From the NCBI RefSeq assembly GCF_000797495.1, contig NZ_JTGN01000005.1, positions 429,107-493,106 on the forward strand: 64,000 nucleotides of DNA, written 5' to 3'. A program made the translations under genes and the position numbers. The stretch is from Robinsoniella peoriensis (GTDB lineage: Bacteria > Bacillota > Clostridia > Lachnospirales > Lachnospiraceae). The notes under the pieces are model-generated. The model was not told the origin of the DNA and did not search any database. It saw only the letters and a list, made by a program, of their open reading frames with translations. Positions 1-8,645 of this stretch are shown in pieces; the first letter of the stretch is position 1, and the number at the start of each line of letters is the position of its first letter.

Positions 1-248
1 GATGAGGGAGACTTCGAATCTGTTTCTTTTGGTTTATTGTCTTTGTTTACCGAATCCTTCTCGTCCTGGTTTTTAGTCCCTTCTTCTTCTGCATCATTTT
101 CCGTTACCGCAGCATACTCATAGAGTTTCGCAGCAGCCAGCTTCTGCATTTGTCTGTTTACCGCAAAACCAATACATAACCCTGCCAGTAAAAATGCTGC
201 AATTCCCACAATGAGCCACTTTAAACCTGCCCTTTTCTTCTTATTCAA
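1..248 (-). CDS. Membrane-anchored protein at end of EPS operon, partial
   Basis: The gene runs off the left edge, so only about 82 N-terminal residues are visible. It begins with a TTG at 248-246 that overlaps the TGA stop of the LCP gene (247-245), which implies translational coupling. The visible part has a short basic start (NKKKRAGLKW), one hydrophobic segment of about 20 residues (roughly residues 9-29), and then a charged linker rich in Glu, Asp and Lys. This fits a single-pass membrane protein with an external domain that lies outside the window. I do not recognise the family. The place as last visible gene of the EPS operon suggests a cell-surface role. The start codon is inferred from the overlap and could be another one. 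Confidence 0.6.
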   Translation of the reverse strand, partial: MNKKKRAGLKWLIVGIAAFLLAGLCIGFAVNRQMQKLAAAKLYEYAAVTENDAEEEGTKNQDEKDSVNKDNKPKETDSKSPS

Positions 249-1918
249 CTTCCATCACCGCCGCTGTTCTTTGTTTCGGTTTCTGCCTCCGCGTAAAAAT
301 TATCGAGTATTACATCATATAACTGATCCTGGTCTATATGAAATTCTTCATAATAAGTTCCTTTTTCTGTTTTACCGGGAAGCATCTGAATGTCGTCCCC
401 GCTGAAATTTGTATCCAGCATCAGGGTTGCCAGGTAAACTGCATGATCAAGCCCAAGGTTTGTCACCATATTTTTAGACAGCTCCTGATAAAGCTTAACC
501 GGCAAAGACGGGTCTTTTCTGATCGTTCCTTTTGCTGCATTTAAAAATGACAATATATATGTTTTCTGCCTCTGCATACGCATTCCATTGCCGCCGCTTT
601 TAGTAATATCTCTTCTTTGGATAAATTTCATAGCCTGTTCTCCGGTCAGGGTGATTTTCGCCCCCTTTTGAAATGCCGGGTCATCATATTCCATATCTTC
701 CGGTATGGTTACCGTAACGCCGCCTACCGCATCATTTAATTTTGAAACAGCTTCCAGATTTATCGCAGCGTATCCATGAATCGGGAGGTTATACATTAAT
801 TTTGAAACAGCTTCCTTCATCATTTCACAGGATTTATCAGAACCATCCCCATATGCATAGGCAAGGGCCAGATGATTCTTTTCTTCACCAAGATAATTTC
901 CTTCGTAATCATAATTTTTAATTGCAGTCATGGTATCTCTCGAAATACCAAATATTTTCATTTTTCGGGTATCCGGATTCAGGGAAAGGAGAAAAACAGC
1001 ATCCGCCTGTCCACCTTTCCCGGATATTCCCGGTATGGTTTCTATTTCCTGAGTGCGCTTATCGATACCCATACATAAAATGTTGATTACGTTTTCCTGG
1101 TAACGATATGCTTTTCCATCATGGTAGTATAAAGACGGATCATACGCTTGCTCTTCATTTTTACCATCTTGCTTACCTTTGGCATCCTCACTTTCTTTTT
1201 CCAGTGTGGGTGCCTTGCTCAGTGTGTTCTTTTGCAGCAGGCTGTTCTTCCCCATAACCCGGTACGTATGATAGACTCCAAACCCGCCCATCCCCGTAAA
1301 CACGCATAAAGTAAAGCAGACAAGCACAATCCTGATTAATATTTTAAATTTTCTGCCTTTTGAAAATACATAACGGTAGAACATCGCCAAACCAAATCCA
1401 AGGAATCCCCCTAAGGTGTTGCAAACAAGGTCATCTATATCAAATACACCTGTCCTGGTTTGGAACTGAATAGTCTCAATAAAAAGACTGCAAAGAGGAA
1501 TCACCAGGAGTAAAAAATATTTCTTCTTTCCGTCGGATCGGATTAACTGTATAAAAACTCCCACCGGTACAAAAAGAAGGATATTACCAAATATCCGGAC
1601 GATCGCCCTGTTGGGATATCCGGCACGATATATTTCATCAAATAAAATCAGATTCACTTTCGCTTCTTTCATCGGTACTCTTGTAAAAAGTGTAATGCTG
1701 AGTATGATCCCTAGATACAGAAGCAGCATACTGATTACGGAGATATTCCGAACCTTTATCTTAGCAGTATCGGTGATATGCAGGTGCGCTGCGGTAAAAT
1801 AAACCGCAATACACAATAAAACAGCTGACAACACCATAATCAGAAAGGAAAAGGGAACTTTTTCTAATTCTGCTGACATGGTTTCCAGCACTTTACCGAA
1901 ATTAATGATCGCTTTCAT
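245..1918 (-). CDS. VanZ-like domain fused to LytR-CpsA-Psr (LCP) phosphotransferase
   Basis: LCP enzymes move undecaprenyl-linked glycopolymers onto peptidoglycan outside the cell, so this is the likely EPS/capsule ligase of the operon. The 557-residue protein has two parts. Residues about 25-215 form a multi-membrane-segment VanZ-like region (FVPVG near 117, DIDDLVCNTLGG near 160). A linker of low complexity follows (about 228-262), then an LCP domain (about 275-530) with MGIDKR near 283, ISRDTM near 325 and the Arg-rich QRRDITKSGGNGMRMQRQK region at 434-452. The usual LCP protein has only one to three membrane helices, so the VanZ-like fusion is unusual. The start has a strong AAAGGAGG upstream. 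Function is inferred from family and context. Confidence 0.88.
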   Translation of the reverse strand: MKAIINFGKVLETMSAELEKVPFSFLIMVLSAVLLCIAVYFTAAHLHITDTAKIKVRNISVISMLLLYLGIILSITLFTRVPMKEAKVNLILFDEIYRAGYPNRAIVRIFGNILLFVPVGVFIQLIRSDGKKKYFLLLVIPLCSLFIETIQFQTRTGVFDIDDLVCNTLGGFLGFGLAMFYRYVFSKGRKFKILIRIVLVCFTLCVFTGMGGFGVYHTYRVMGKNSLLQKNTLSKAPTLEKESEDAKGKQDGKNEEQAYDPSLYYHDGKAYRYQENVINILCMGIDKRTQEIETIPGISGKGGQADAVFLLSLNPDTRKMKIFGISRDTMTAIKNYDYEGNYLGEEKNHLALAYAYGDGSDKSCEMMKEAVSKLMYNLPIHGYAAINLEAVSKLNDAVGGVTVTIPEDMEYDDPAFQKGAKITLTGEQAMKFIQRRDITKSGGNGMRMQRQKTYILSFLNAAKGTIRKDPSLPVKLYQELSKNMVTNLGLDHAVYLATLMLDTNFSGDDIQMLPGKTEKGTYYEEFHIDQDQLYDVILDNFYAEAETETKNSGGDGS

Positions 1919-1961
1919 AACATCCTCCTTTGCATCTGTATTCTAAATCCGATCTGTATCT

Positions 1962-3398
1962 TTAATTTTCCCCATCCGATACTTTTTGTTTGTAATAACG
2001 GTAAGACTTTCCATAATAATAGTTGTGATATCCGTACTTTAGGAACCCTGCTTCCACATAGTTTAAAACGTAACCCACCAGCTTAAGATCTGAATTTGCA
2101 AGCATTTCCATGCCTTCCCGCACGTACCTTGCTTCCACATAATCCTGTCTCACCAGATATATTCCGGCATCTGCATACTCGGATATCATAGATGCATCTG
2201 TAAAAAAAGAAACCGGCGGCGTATCTATGACCACATAATCATATTCACTGCCCAAAGAATCCATAATTTCCTGAAAACGGGGATTGGAAAGAACATTTGC
2301 AGTATCTTCCCTTGCTTTTCCGGCACACAAAACCATAATATGATCCCTGTACTTTTTAACTGCCTTCTCTAATTCCAATTTATTTTCTATAACATCCTGC
2401 AAGCCTTCTCCACTGCTCTCTATTCCCAGCATCGTGCCGATGGAAGGATGCCTCAGATCACAGTCAACCAGAACCACTCTTTTTCCTTCATCTGCCATAG
2501 CCTGAGCCAGATTCACCGCAAATGTTGTCTTGCCTTCACTTGGCAGTGAACTGGTGATCATCAGGATTTTGGCATTCTCTTCTTTCAGGTGTTTTGCAGT
2601 TCTGGACTGTATGGACCTTATGGCCTGGCGGAAATCATAGGAAACCTTCTTGTCCGAAATTAAGATATGGCGTACTTCTTTATTGGTCCGCTTCTTCTCC
2701 TTCACTTTCGGAATGTACGCCAGGCAGTCCAGATTCACAATTTTTTTCATATCCGTCTCTCTGCGGATTGTTTTTCTTGTGAGGGCATAGCATACCAGAA
2801 GAACAAATACACAGCAGCCTCCGGACAGAATACCCATAAGGATGTACTTTAACTGTGGATATGGATTCACTGGGTTCTCTGTTGCCAGGGTGTAATCGAT
2901 TACATTTAACTCTACCGTTCCAACATTTTTGGATGCATATACCGGATAAGTTTCCTGGAAAGCTTCCATCATTGCATTTGCCTGGTTATAATCCGCAGAA
3001 GTTATCATTACATTTAGCATATTAGAGGAACTGGTATTATACATGCGGATGCTCCCGGGCAGCTTTTCTTCCTTAATCTGCATCTTCTGTTTTATATCAG
3101 AGGACAAACCGGTATTTGCCAGAATATCCGGAAACGATGCACTCAGCCGCCCTGTGATCACCACATCTGTTGCTGCATCTCCTGTTTTCGTCACCACGTA
3201 TGTCAGTTTTGCCTGATAAAGCAGGGTATAATTCCAGGATTTAACTGCAACTATTCCGCCTGAAGTCATAAGAAAGACAAGCAGAAGCAGAATTTTCCAA
3301 CGCTTCAAGCCATTCCACATATTATCAATAAAATTTCTCACGTCCAGAATTTTATCGTCATCATAAATGATGTCTATTTTATCATTGTATAGCTGCAT
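1962..3398 (-). CDS. Fused Wzz-type chain-length protein and BY-type tyrosine kinase (copy 1)
   Basis: Polysaccharide co-polymerase with an attached bacterial tyrosine kinase; it controls chain length and export of the Wzy-made polymer. The 478 residues comprise a membrane helix near 34-52, an external Wzz-like domain, a second helix near 184-207, and a cytoplasmic kinase. The kinase has Walker A SSLPSEGKTT at 283-292, the Walker A' VVLVDCDLRHP near 308-318, Walker B VVIDTPP near 389-395, and a C-terminal tyrosine cluster (8 Tyr between 455 and 469) that is the usual autophosphorylation site. Many Bacillota split these functions over CpsC and CpsD; here they are fused. It lies one base downstream of a second such gene. 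The CpsB-like phosphatase in the same operon should reverse its phosphorylation. Confidence 0.92.
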   Translation of the reverse strand: MQLYNDKIDIIYDDDKILDVRNFIDNMWNGLKRWKILLLLVFLMTSGGIVAVKSWNYTLLYQAKLTYVVTKTGDAATDVVITGRLSASFPDILANTGLSSDIKQKMQIKEEKLPGSIRMYNTSSSNMLNVMITSADYNQANAMMEAFQETYPVYASKNVGTVELNVIDYTLATENPVNPYPQLKYILMGILSGGCCVFVLLVCYALTRKTIRRETDMKKIVNLDCLAYIPKVKEKKRTNKEVRHILISDKKVSYDFRQAIRSIQSRTAKHLKEENAKILMITSSLPSEGKTTFAVNLAQAMADEGKRVVLVDCDLRHPSIGTMLGIESSGEGLQDVIENKLELEKAVKKYRDHIMVLCAGKAREDTANVLSNPRFQEIMDSLGSEYDYVVIDTPPVSFFTDASMISEYADAGIYLVRQDYVEARYVREGMEMLANSDLKLVGYVLNYVEAGFLKYGYHNYYYGKSYRYYKQKVSDGEN

Positions 3399-3399
3399 G

Positions 3400-4824
3400 T
3401 TAATTCCTCACCTTCACGTCATGGTTATTCGCCGGACCTCTGTCATATCTTCCATAATATTTCTTATATCCATATGCCTTCGCTCCTGCCCTGCCGACAA
3501 CTCTGGAACAAACCGCATTTAACACAAACCCGGTAACTTCCGTCCCTCCCCGTTCTAACAGATCAATGATGTCATTGATATTTCTGGCCTTTGCCATATT
3601 CTGCCTGATCACTAAAATTGTCTGTGGAATGATAGAAGCCAGAACTTCCACATCTCTGATGATTCCGGCTGGAGGGACATCCAGTATAATATAGTCCATC
3701 TCTTCTTCTGCTCTTTTTAACAATTCTTTTGCTTTTTCATTTGTTAAGAGGATATCGCTTTCGATCATGGTTTTTGTGGAAAAGCAATAGTTAACCAGAT
3801 CATTTTTTTCCCGGAAAATAACGTCTTCATAGGATGCTTTGCCCTCCAGATACGAGACAATATCCCTCCCCACCGGAATCTCCCGGTCTAAGATACGATA
3901 CAATGCAGGTTTCTTCATATCTACATCAATCAGAAGTACTTTTTGCCCTCTGGATGCCAGTTTTAGTGCAAGGTTTGCAGCAATTGTAGATTTTCCTTCA
4001 TTTTCCATAACACTGGTTACCATGAAAGTTTTGTCCCGGCTTTTTTCCAGCTTACGCAGCAGCATCGTTACCGTTTTACTCATTTCTTCAGAATAAGTAA
4101 AGCTGACCGTAGGATTGGAAAGTAAGATACTCTTTTTTGCGTATTTATTTTCAAAGTGTATTTCACCCAGATAGTCAGCGTCTATCAGCTTCTTTGCCTG
4201 CATGGCATTCTGAATTCTCCCGCTGAATATATTGGCAATGCCTATCATACTTATTTCCATTAAGATCACAAATATAAAAATGGTTATGGAAATTGCCATG
4301 GCATTATTAGACTCACAGGTAATCTTCGCTGCCAGGGGCGCACCGGTTTTCTCCATCAGGTATCCGCCTGTCAGATAGGAGGATACCTTAGCATAATTCT
4401 TTAAAGCAGCAGACATCATCCGAAAGGAAGCCTCTGCTGATAAAGCCCTGGTTTCCAGCAGAATCATGTTGGAGCCCTCTACACTTTTTGCCTGTATCGT
4501 TCCGGGAAGTTTGCTGCAGTCAAGCTCTTCCCGGACACGGCTGCCCAAAACATCACTGTTCAGGGAGCTGACACATCTTCCCACCACATTGTTTATGTTA
4601 TAATCCCCTAAGGAACTGAGTGTATTATCTCTGGATATTACAACCATGTTCATTTTGGATACATACACGTCCGGTCTGATCCGGTTCCAGATCCCGAAAA
4701 AACAAATTCCAAAGGTAAATGCCAGCATCAGTATGTACGGAATATTTTTCAGCAATGTCCGTCCTATCGATATATAATCGATTCCGGAATCCTTTATTTC
4801 CTCCTGACGATTGTCATAATCCAT
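3400..4824 (-). CDS. Fused Wzz-type chain-length protein and BY-type tyrosine kinase (copy 2)
   Basis: Paralogue of the next gene downstream, with the same layout: helix near 29-47, external domain, helix near 178-200, then a kinase with Walker A SVMENEGKST (271-280), Walker A' VLLIDVDMKKP (296-306) and Walker B YIILDVPP (378-385). A smaller C-terminal tyrosine cluster (Y451, Y453, Y456, Y457, Y460) is present. The two proteins differ strongly outside the motifs, so they are not a recent duplication. Two fused kinases in tandem could form a mixed complex or serve different stages of polymer control. The stop is one base from the start region of copy 1, so the two are surely co-transcribed. 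Confidence 0.9.
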   Translation of the reverse strand: MDYDNRQEEIKDSGIDYISIGRTLLKNIPYILMLAFTFGICFFGIWNRIRPDVYVSKMNMVVISRDNTLSSLGDYNINNVVGRCVSSLNSDVLGSRVREELDCSKLPGTIQAKSVEGSNMILLETRALSAEASFRMMSAALKNYAKVSSYLTGGYLMEKTGAPLAAKITCESNNAMAISITIFIFVILMEISMIGIANIFSGRIQNAMQAKKLIDADYLGEIHFENKYAKKSILLSNPTVSFTYSEEMSKTVTMLLRKLEKSRDKTFMVTSVMENEGKSTIAANLALKLASRGQKVLLIDVDMKKPALYRILDREIPVGRDIVSYLEGKASYEDVIFREKNDLVNYCFSTKTMIESDILLTNEKAKELLKRAEEEMDYIILDVPPAGIIRDVEVLASIIPQTILVIRQNMAKARNINDIIDLLERGGTEVTGFVLNAVCSRVVGRAGAKAYGYKKYYGRYDRGPANNHDVKVRN

Positions 4825-4833
4825 AATTTCCTC

Positions 4834-5769
4834 CTATTCTACTACCACCAGAAGCTCCGCATTGCAGGTATACTCCTGGCTGTCTGTGGTATAAGTATAT
4901 ACAACAGAGTAATTACCCTTTTTTCCGGTATCAACATTGGATGCGTATTTTATTCGGGAAATATTAATCCATTTTCCGGACTTCTCTTTTGCTTCTGCTT
5001 CTGTGACTTCTTTCTTTTTCCCGTTCACTTTCATGCTTACCATAGGACCAAAATCGATACTCAGGGTCATCTGGTCATATACATAATCCAGATAATCCGT
5101 TGGCTCAAAAGCATCACCTTTTGAAAGATAAATGACATATTGCTTTAACATAATCTTAGGAACAAAGTTTCTTTCCTCATAACTGTCATCATAGATTTCC
5201 ACTTTTACAGGCAAGGCGGCGGTATCCCCTACGCTGTTAGTCACCTGAAGTGTGCAGTCATAGATTCCCGCTTTAGGATCTTCATCAAATTTATCTTCTC
5301 CTTCAATTTTGATGAACGGACTGATATCACCATCCAGACAGTCATCTGCTTTTACATACTGAATCAGAGATATGTCTTCATTTTTAGAAAAACGAAGGGG
5401 ACTGGTGATGGAAAACCTTGGGCTGTGATAATCTGTATAATGCAGTTTTCTCGTTACAGCTCCAATATTATTGGAATGGTCAAATGCCGCATAAGAAATC
5501 ATAAATTCGTTATCAGCACCTGATTGATCTTTTTCAATACTCTCAATCAGCAATGAATCCGTAACATCTCCATCCTGTTCATCGATGGCTTTAATCCCTT
5601 TCATCAGTTCTTCATTCCCCGCCTCAATGGAAGCTGATATTTCCTCATTTTCACAAATAAGATCCGGACCGGTCACATCCCGCTTCTTCTGCATCTGATA
5701 TACCTCATATACACCAAAACCCAGAGAAATGATAAAAGCCAATATAATGAATCTTTTAATCCATTTCAT
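4834..5769 (-). CDS. Membrane-anchored protein with DUF5011-like Ig-type domains
   Basis: A 311-residue protein with one N-terminal membrane helix (about 6-23) and an extracellular part. The sequence shows two repeats of the type seen in DUF5011/HYR-like immunoglobulin folds: a DGDVT motif near residue 66 and an LDGDIS motif near 143, each followed by beta-rich sequence, the second by a GIYDCTLQVTNSVGD stretch. These domains are known as cell-surface modules without enzymatic activity. It sits between the CpsB-type phosphatase and the two kinases, so a structural role in polymer assembly or attachment is plausible, but this is inference. It could also be an orphan surface protein carried in the operon. 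Confidence 0.7.
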   Translation of the reverse strand: MKWIKRFIILAFIISLGFGVYEVYQMQKKRDVTGPDLICENEEISASIEAGNEELMKGIKAIDEQDGDVTDSLLIESIEKDQSGADNEFMISYAAFDHSNNIGAVTRKLHYTDYHSPRFSITSPLRFSKNEDISLIQYVKADDCLDGDISPFIKIEGEDKFDEDPKAGIYDCTLQVTNSVGDTAALPVKVEIYDDSYEERNFVPKIMLKQYVIYLSKGDAFEPTDYLDYVYDQMTLSIDFGPMVSMKVNGKKKEVTEAEAKEKSGKWINISRIKYASNVDTGKKGNYSVVYTYTTDSQEYTCNAELLVVVE

Positions 5770-5792
5770 AATATGAATCTCCTCTTTCTGTA

Positions 5793-6536
5793 CTATATAA
5801 ACGTTAAATGATGCGGCTGTAAGGTTTGTATCTCTTCATTATTAATAATGCGGTCCGGATTTTTTTCCAAAAGTAATTCTGCGTATTCCACAGAAAATTC
5901 TTTTATCAAGAACCTCCGGATTCTATCCATGGAAATAGTTCTCCCGGCATAACCGTGTGCATCGGAAGCCACCAATTGTACCAGATTGGAGCGGAGCATT
6001 GCATATGCCAGCCTCGCTGCATATGTCCCAAACTCTCCAAAGAGACTTCCTTTGTTAATCTGCATTGCACAATCCTGCTTTATTAATTCATAAATAAATT
6101 CCGGATTATCCTGCATAAAATAATACCGTTCCGGGTGTGCCAGAATAACCCGGTACCCTATTGCCTGTATCTGACAAATTGCCTGGTTAACCTGCTGCGG
6201 TCGTTCCCGGAAATCAAACTCTAAGAGAACATAACTGCCGTGATTCATCGCGATCACTTCTTTGCGGTCCAGCTTCTCACATAAGTGATCATCGAAATAC
6301 AACTCCATTCCCGGTAATATTTCTACCGGAATCTGATAACCCTTCAGTTTCTTTCGCAGATATTCCAAAACCTCATAATAATCTACCGTGGAATAAGGAT
6401 AACAGTTTCCATGGCTGGCTGCGAAGATCCTGTCTGTGCCATTTTCATAAGCCGTATATATCATATCGATACTCTCTTCCACTGTCTCAGGTCCGTCATC
6501 AAGACCGGGTAAAATATGTGCATGGATATCTGTCAC
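5793..6536 (-). CDS. cpsB: CpsB/CapC-type PHP protein-tyrosine phosphatase
   Basis: Metal-dependent phosphatase of the PHP superfamily that removes phosphate from the C-terminal tyrosines of BY kinases. The 247-residue length is typical. The N-terminal motif DIHAHILPGLDDGP (3-16) supplies the first two metal-binding histidines. Later ASHGN (near 40), ILAHPERY (near 155) and ASDAHGYAG (near 191) supply further ligands. Its operon neighbours include two fused BY kinases, exactly the substrates expected. The cpsB symbol is used for the family member and not for proven orthology. Confidence 0.93.
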   Translation of the reverse strand: MTDIHAHILPGLDDGPETVEESIDMIYTAYENGTDRIFAASHGNCYPYSTVDYYEVLEYLRKKLKGYQIPVEILPGMELYFDDHLCEKLDRKEVIAMNHGSYVLLEFDFRERPQQVNQAICQIQAIGYRVILAHPERYYFMQDNPEFIYELIKQDCAMQINKGSLFGEFGTYAARLAYAMLRSNLVQLVASDAHGYAGRTISMDRIRRFLIKEFSVEYAELLLEKNPDRIINNEEIQTLQPHHLTFI

Positions 6537-6548
6537 GGAAGATACCTC

Positions 6549-7580
6549 CTATCCTTTCATTTTTTTATATGGATTTTTCAACTGTGCAAAATGTAAGAAG
6601 GCGGAAAAAAGGATTACAAGTCCAAGCACCAGAACCGGTTTCACATACAGACCAAAATCACCTGCAAAAAACGGTATCCGTTCCCAGAACTTTCCCACCA
6701 CTTCAATGACAGCAACCTGACTAATATAAATATACAAATATAGATTAGAACCAATCTGTTCTATTAACGTTCCTTTTTTGCTGTTCCCGTTTTGTATTGC
6801 ATAAAGGTAAAGTCCGGTAATAAACACTACATTTCCGGTATATAACAATGCATTGCCCACGAACCGGCTTTCCATTATAATCATTACCGTTCCCAACACT
6901 GAAATTAAGAGGGGAATATTTTTATTTTTTATCAACTGAATATCTTTTTCTTTGTTATGAAGATAATGTCCCAGCATAAAAAACGGATAACCTGTAAGCA
7001 GAAAATTCCGGTACCATTTTAAATGGATACCAAATCCCAATACGGTTCCCAGCTCACAAAGTACCAGATTCACAATCAGTAAAATACTTGCGGTTAAATA
7101 AAGAACAAAGTACCGTTTTCCAAATATCTTTACCAGAATCCCAAACAACAGATAAACATATAACGCTGCGGGAATATACCACAGTACTCCATTGATCGAA
7201 TCGGTTACATTAAACAGCAGAAAATCGAATATATTCTGACTCTGAAAGATTGCCAGGCTCAGCCATTCCATCGCTTCTGCTATGCCGCCGCTTAATAATT
7301 TCGGCAGAAAGCGCCAGCCGATATAGCAGATCATGGCCGCCACCAGTAACTGTAATGTTTTCTTAATCCTTCGCCCGGTAACCACAAGGGTTGTTTCCTT
7401 ATCTGCAAAGAATGTATAATACCCACTCAGCATAAAAAAGAAAGGAATACCGGTTCTTGCAAAAGCAGATATTACCGCACCGGGAACCGAGGGAAAGCGG
7501 CAATGGATTAATACAATTCCCATACAGGCAAGGCCTTTTAGGTAATTCAAAAAATAGTTGGTTTGGTTTTGGTTTTTCAT
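6549..7580 (-). CDS. Acyltransferase family 3 membrane protein
   Basis: A 343-residue integral membrane protein with about ten hydrophobic segments. The start NYFLNYLKGLACMGIVLIHCRF region contains the conserved His of acyltransferase-3 proteins (LIHCRF, residue about 26), and the next segment FFFMLSGYYTF also fits the family. Such proteins add acetyl or other acyl groups to sugars of surface polymers. Its position inside the EPS operon, one base after the upstream glycosyltransferase gene, suggests that it decorates the repeat unit. The acyl donor and the acceptor sugar cannot be told from sequence. Confidence 0.85.
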   Translation of the reverse strand: MKNQNQTNYFLNYLKGLACMGIVLIHCRFPSVPGAVISAFARTGIPFFFMLSGYYTFFADKETTLVVTGRRIKKTLQLLVAAMICYIGWRFLPKLLSGGIAEAMEWLSLAIFQSQNIFDFLLFNVTDSINGVLWYIPAALYVYLLFGILVKIFGKRYFVLYLTASILLIVNLVLCELGTVLGFGIHLKWYRNFLLTGYPFFMLGHYLHNKEKDIQLIKNKNIPLLISVLGTVMIIMESRFVGNALLYTGNVVFITGLYLYAIQNGNSKKGTLIEQIGSNLYLYIYISQVAVIEVVGKFWERIPFFAGDFGLYVKPVLVLGLVILFSAFLHFAQLKNPYKKMKG

Positions 7581-8645
7581 TTAAGGATTTCCCCATTCCT
7601 TTTTTATAACTAAATAAAGATCTAAGAAACTAGCTTTAAAACTACTCTTAAAATTACTAATATACTTTTGATAGAAAATCACATAATATATCCAAACAAA
7701 TATATTTTTATCCGTTAGAAATTTACATCGTAAATTTGCACATTGTATAGATTTGTTTAAAAATATATCCTTTGTATTTGAATAATTATTTTTGAAATCT
7801 TTTGAATTAATTACTCTTAATAAGCTTTGATAATATAATTTTCTTTCCATACATGTAAAAATTCTATTTTTCAATGTTTTGACTCCATGCCATGATGTGT
7901 TAGCACTATGGCATCTTCTGTATATTGAACAAAAATTAATTTTATAAGAACTATCCAAAAAATTAGCAAATCCCCACAAAAATGTATCATGTCCTATTCC
8001 TATCCCTGAAATATCATATTTCATAATTTCTTGAAAAAATTTGTTTTTTATACACATACAACATCCCAAGCCTGTTAAAATATGATTTGTCTTTGAATAC
8101 GATATATAATTTATAGACATGTCATAATCTTTTGGATTATTGCTTTGATAAAAAACAGCTTGATTAGAATAATAGTTCCCCGAAAAATTTGCACACTCTG
8201 CTAACAAGACATTTATATTGGCATTATCTTCCATAGCCTCTGTCATAATTTCAATTTTTGTATTTACCCATATATCATCCTGATCACAAAGAAAAATATA
8301 CTTTCCAGTTGCTTTTTTTATAGTATCAATAAAGTTTTGAGAATATCCTTTATTGATCTTATTTTCCAAAAGCAACCAAGTCTTTTGCAATGAGTATTTT
8401 TCTATATATGACTGTATAATGCTAACTGTATTATCCGTTGATGCGTCGTCAGCTATAAGCACCTCATCTACTTGTAAAGTTTGTTTTCTCAATGAATCTA
8501 ATTGTTCAATAATAAATCTTTCACCATTATAAGTAGCTAATACTACACTTACACTCTTTGATATTCTGCTTTTTTCATCTTGCATTTTTATATACCCTGA
8601 CTCCTCTTGTGAAAATATATCTTTATTGTTTTTTATAGATTTCAT
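7581..8645 (-). CDS. Glycosyltransferase family 2, AT-rich
   Basis: GT-A fold transferase of 354 residues, probably adding one sugar of the repeat unit on the inner membrane face. Visible motifs are VSVVLATYNGERFIIEQLDS (about 32-51), the DDASTDNT nucleotide-binding segment (about 65-72), and DQDDIW (about 120-125) as the DXD region. The beginning is similar to rhamnosyltransferase-type GT2 proteins, but the donor is unknown. The gene overlaps the 3' end of the upstream GT4 gene by 23 bases. The first ATG (8645) has no strong ribosome binding site. An ATG at 8585 (residue 21) is an alternative start that still precedes the domain. Base composition is clearly richer in A and T than its neighbours, which suggests separate acquisition. 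Confidence 0.87.
   Translation of the reverse strand: MKSIKNNKDIFSQEESGYIKMQDEKSRISKSVSVVLATYNGERFIIEQLDSLRKQTLQVDEVLIADDASTDNTVSIIQSYIEKYSLQKTWLLLENKINKGYSQNFIDTIKKATGKYIFLCDQDDIWVNTKIEIMTEAMEDNANINVLLAECANFSGNYYSNQAVFYQSNNPKDYDMSINYISYSKTNHILTGLGCCMCIKNKFFQEIMKYDISGIGIGHDTFLWGFANFLDSSYKINFCSIYRRCHSANTSWHGVKTLKNRIFTCMERKLYYQSLLRVINSKDFKNNYSNTKDIFLNKSIQCANLRCKFLTDKNIFVWIYYVIFYQKYISNFKSSFKASFLDLYLVIKKEWGNP

Noticed and set aside
735..815. Direct repeat AATTTTGAAACAGCTTCC twice in the LCP gene
   Set aside because: It codes for the similar peptides EAVSKLN and EAVSKLM in an intact frame; most likely chance or codon constraint.
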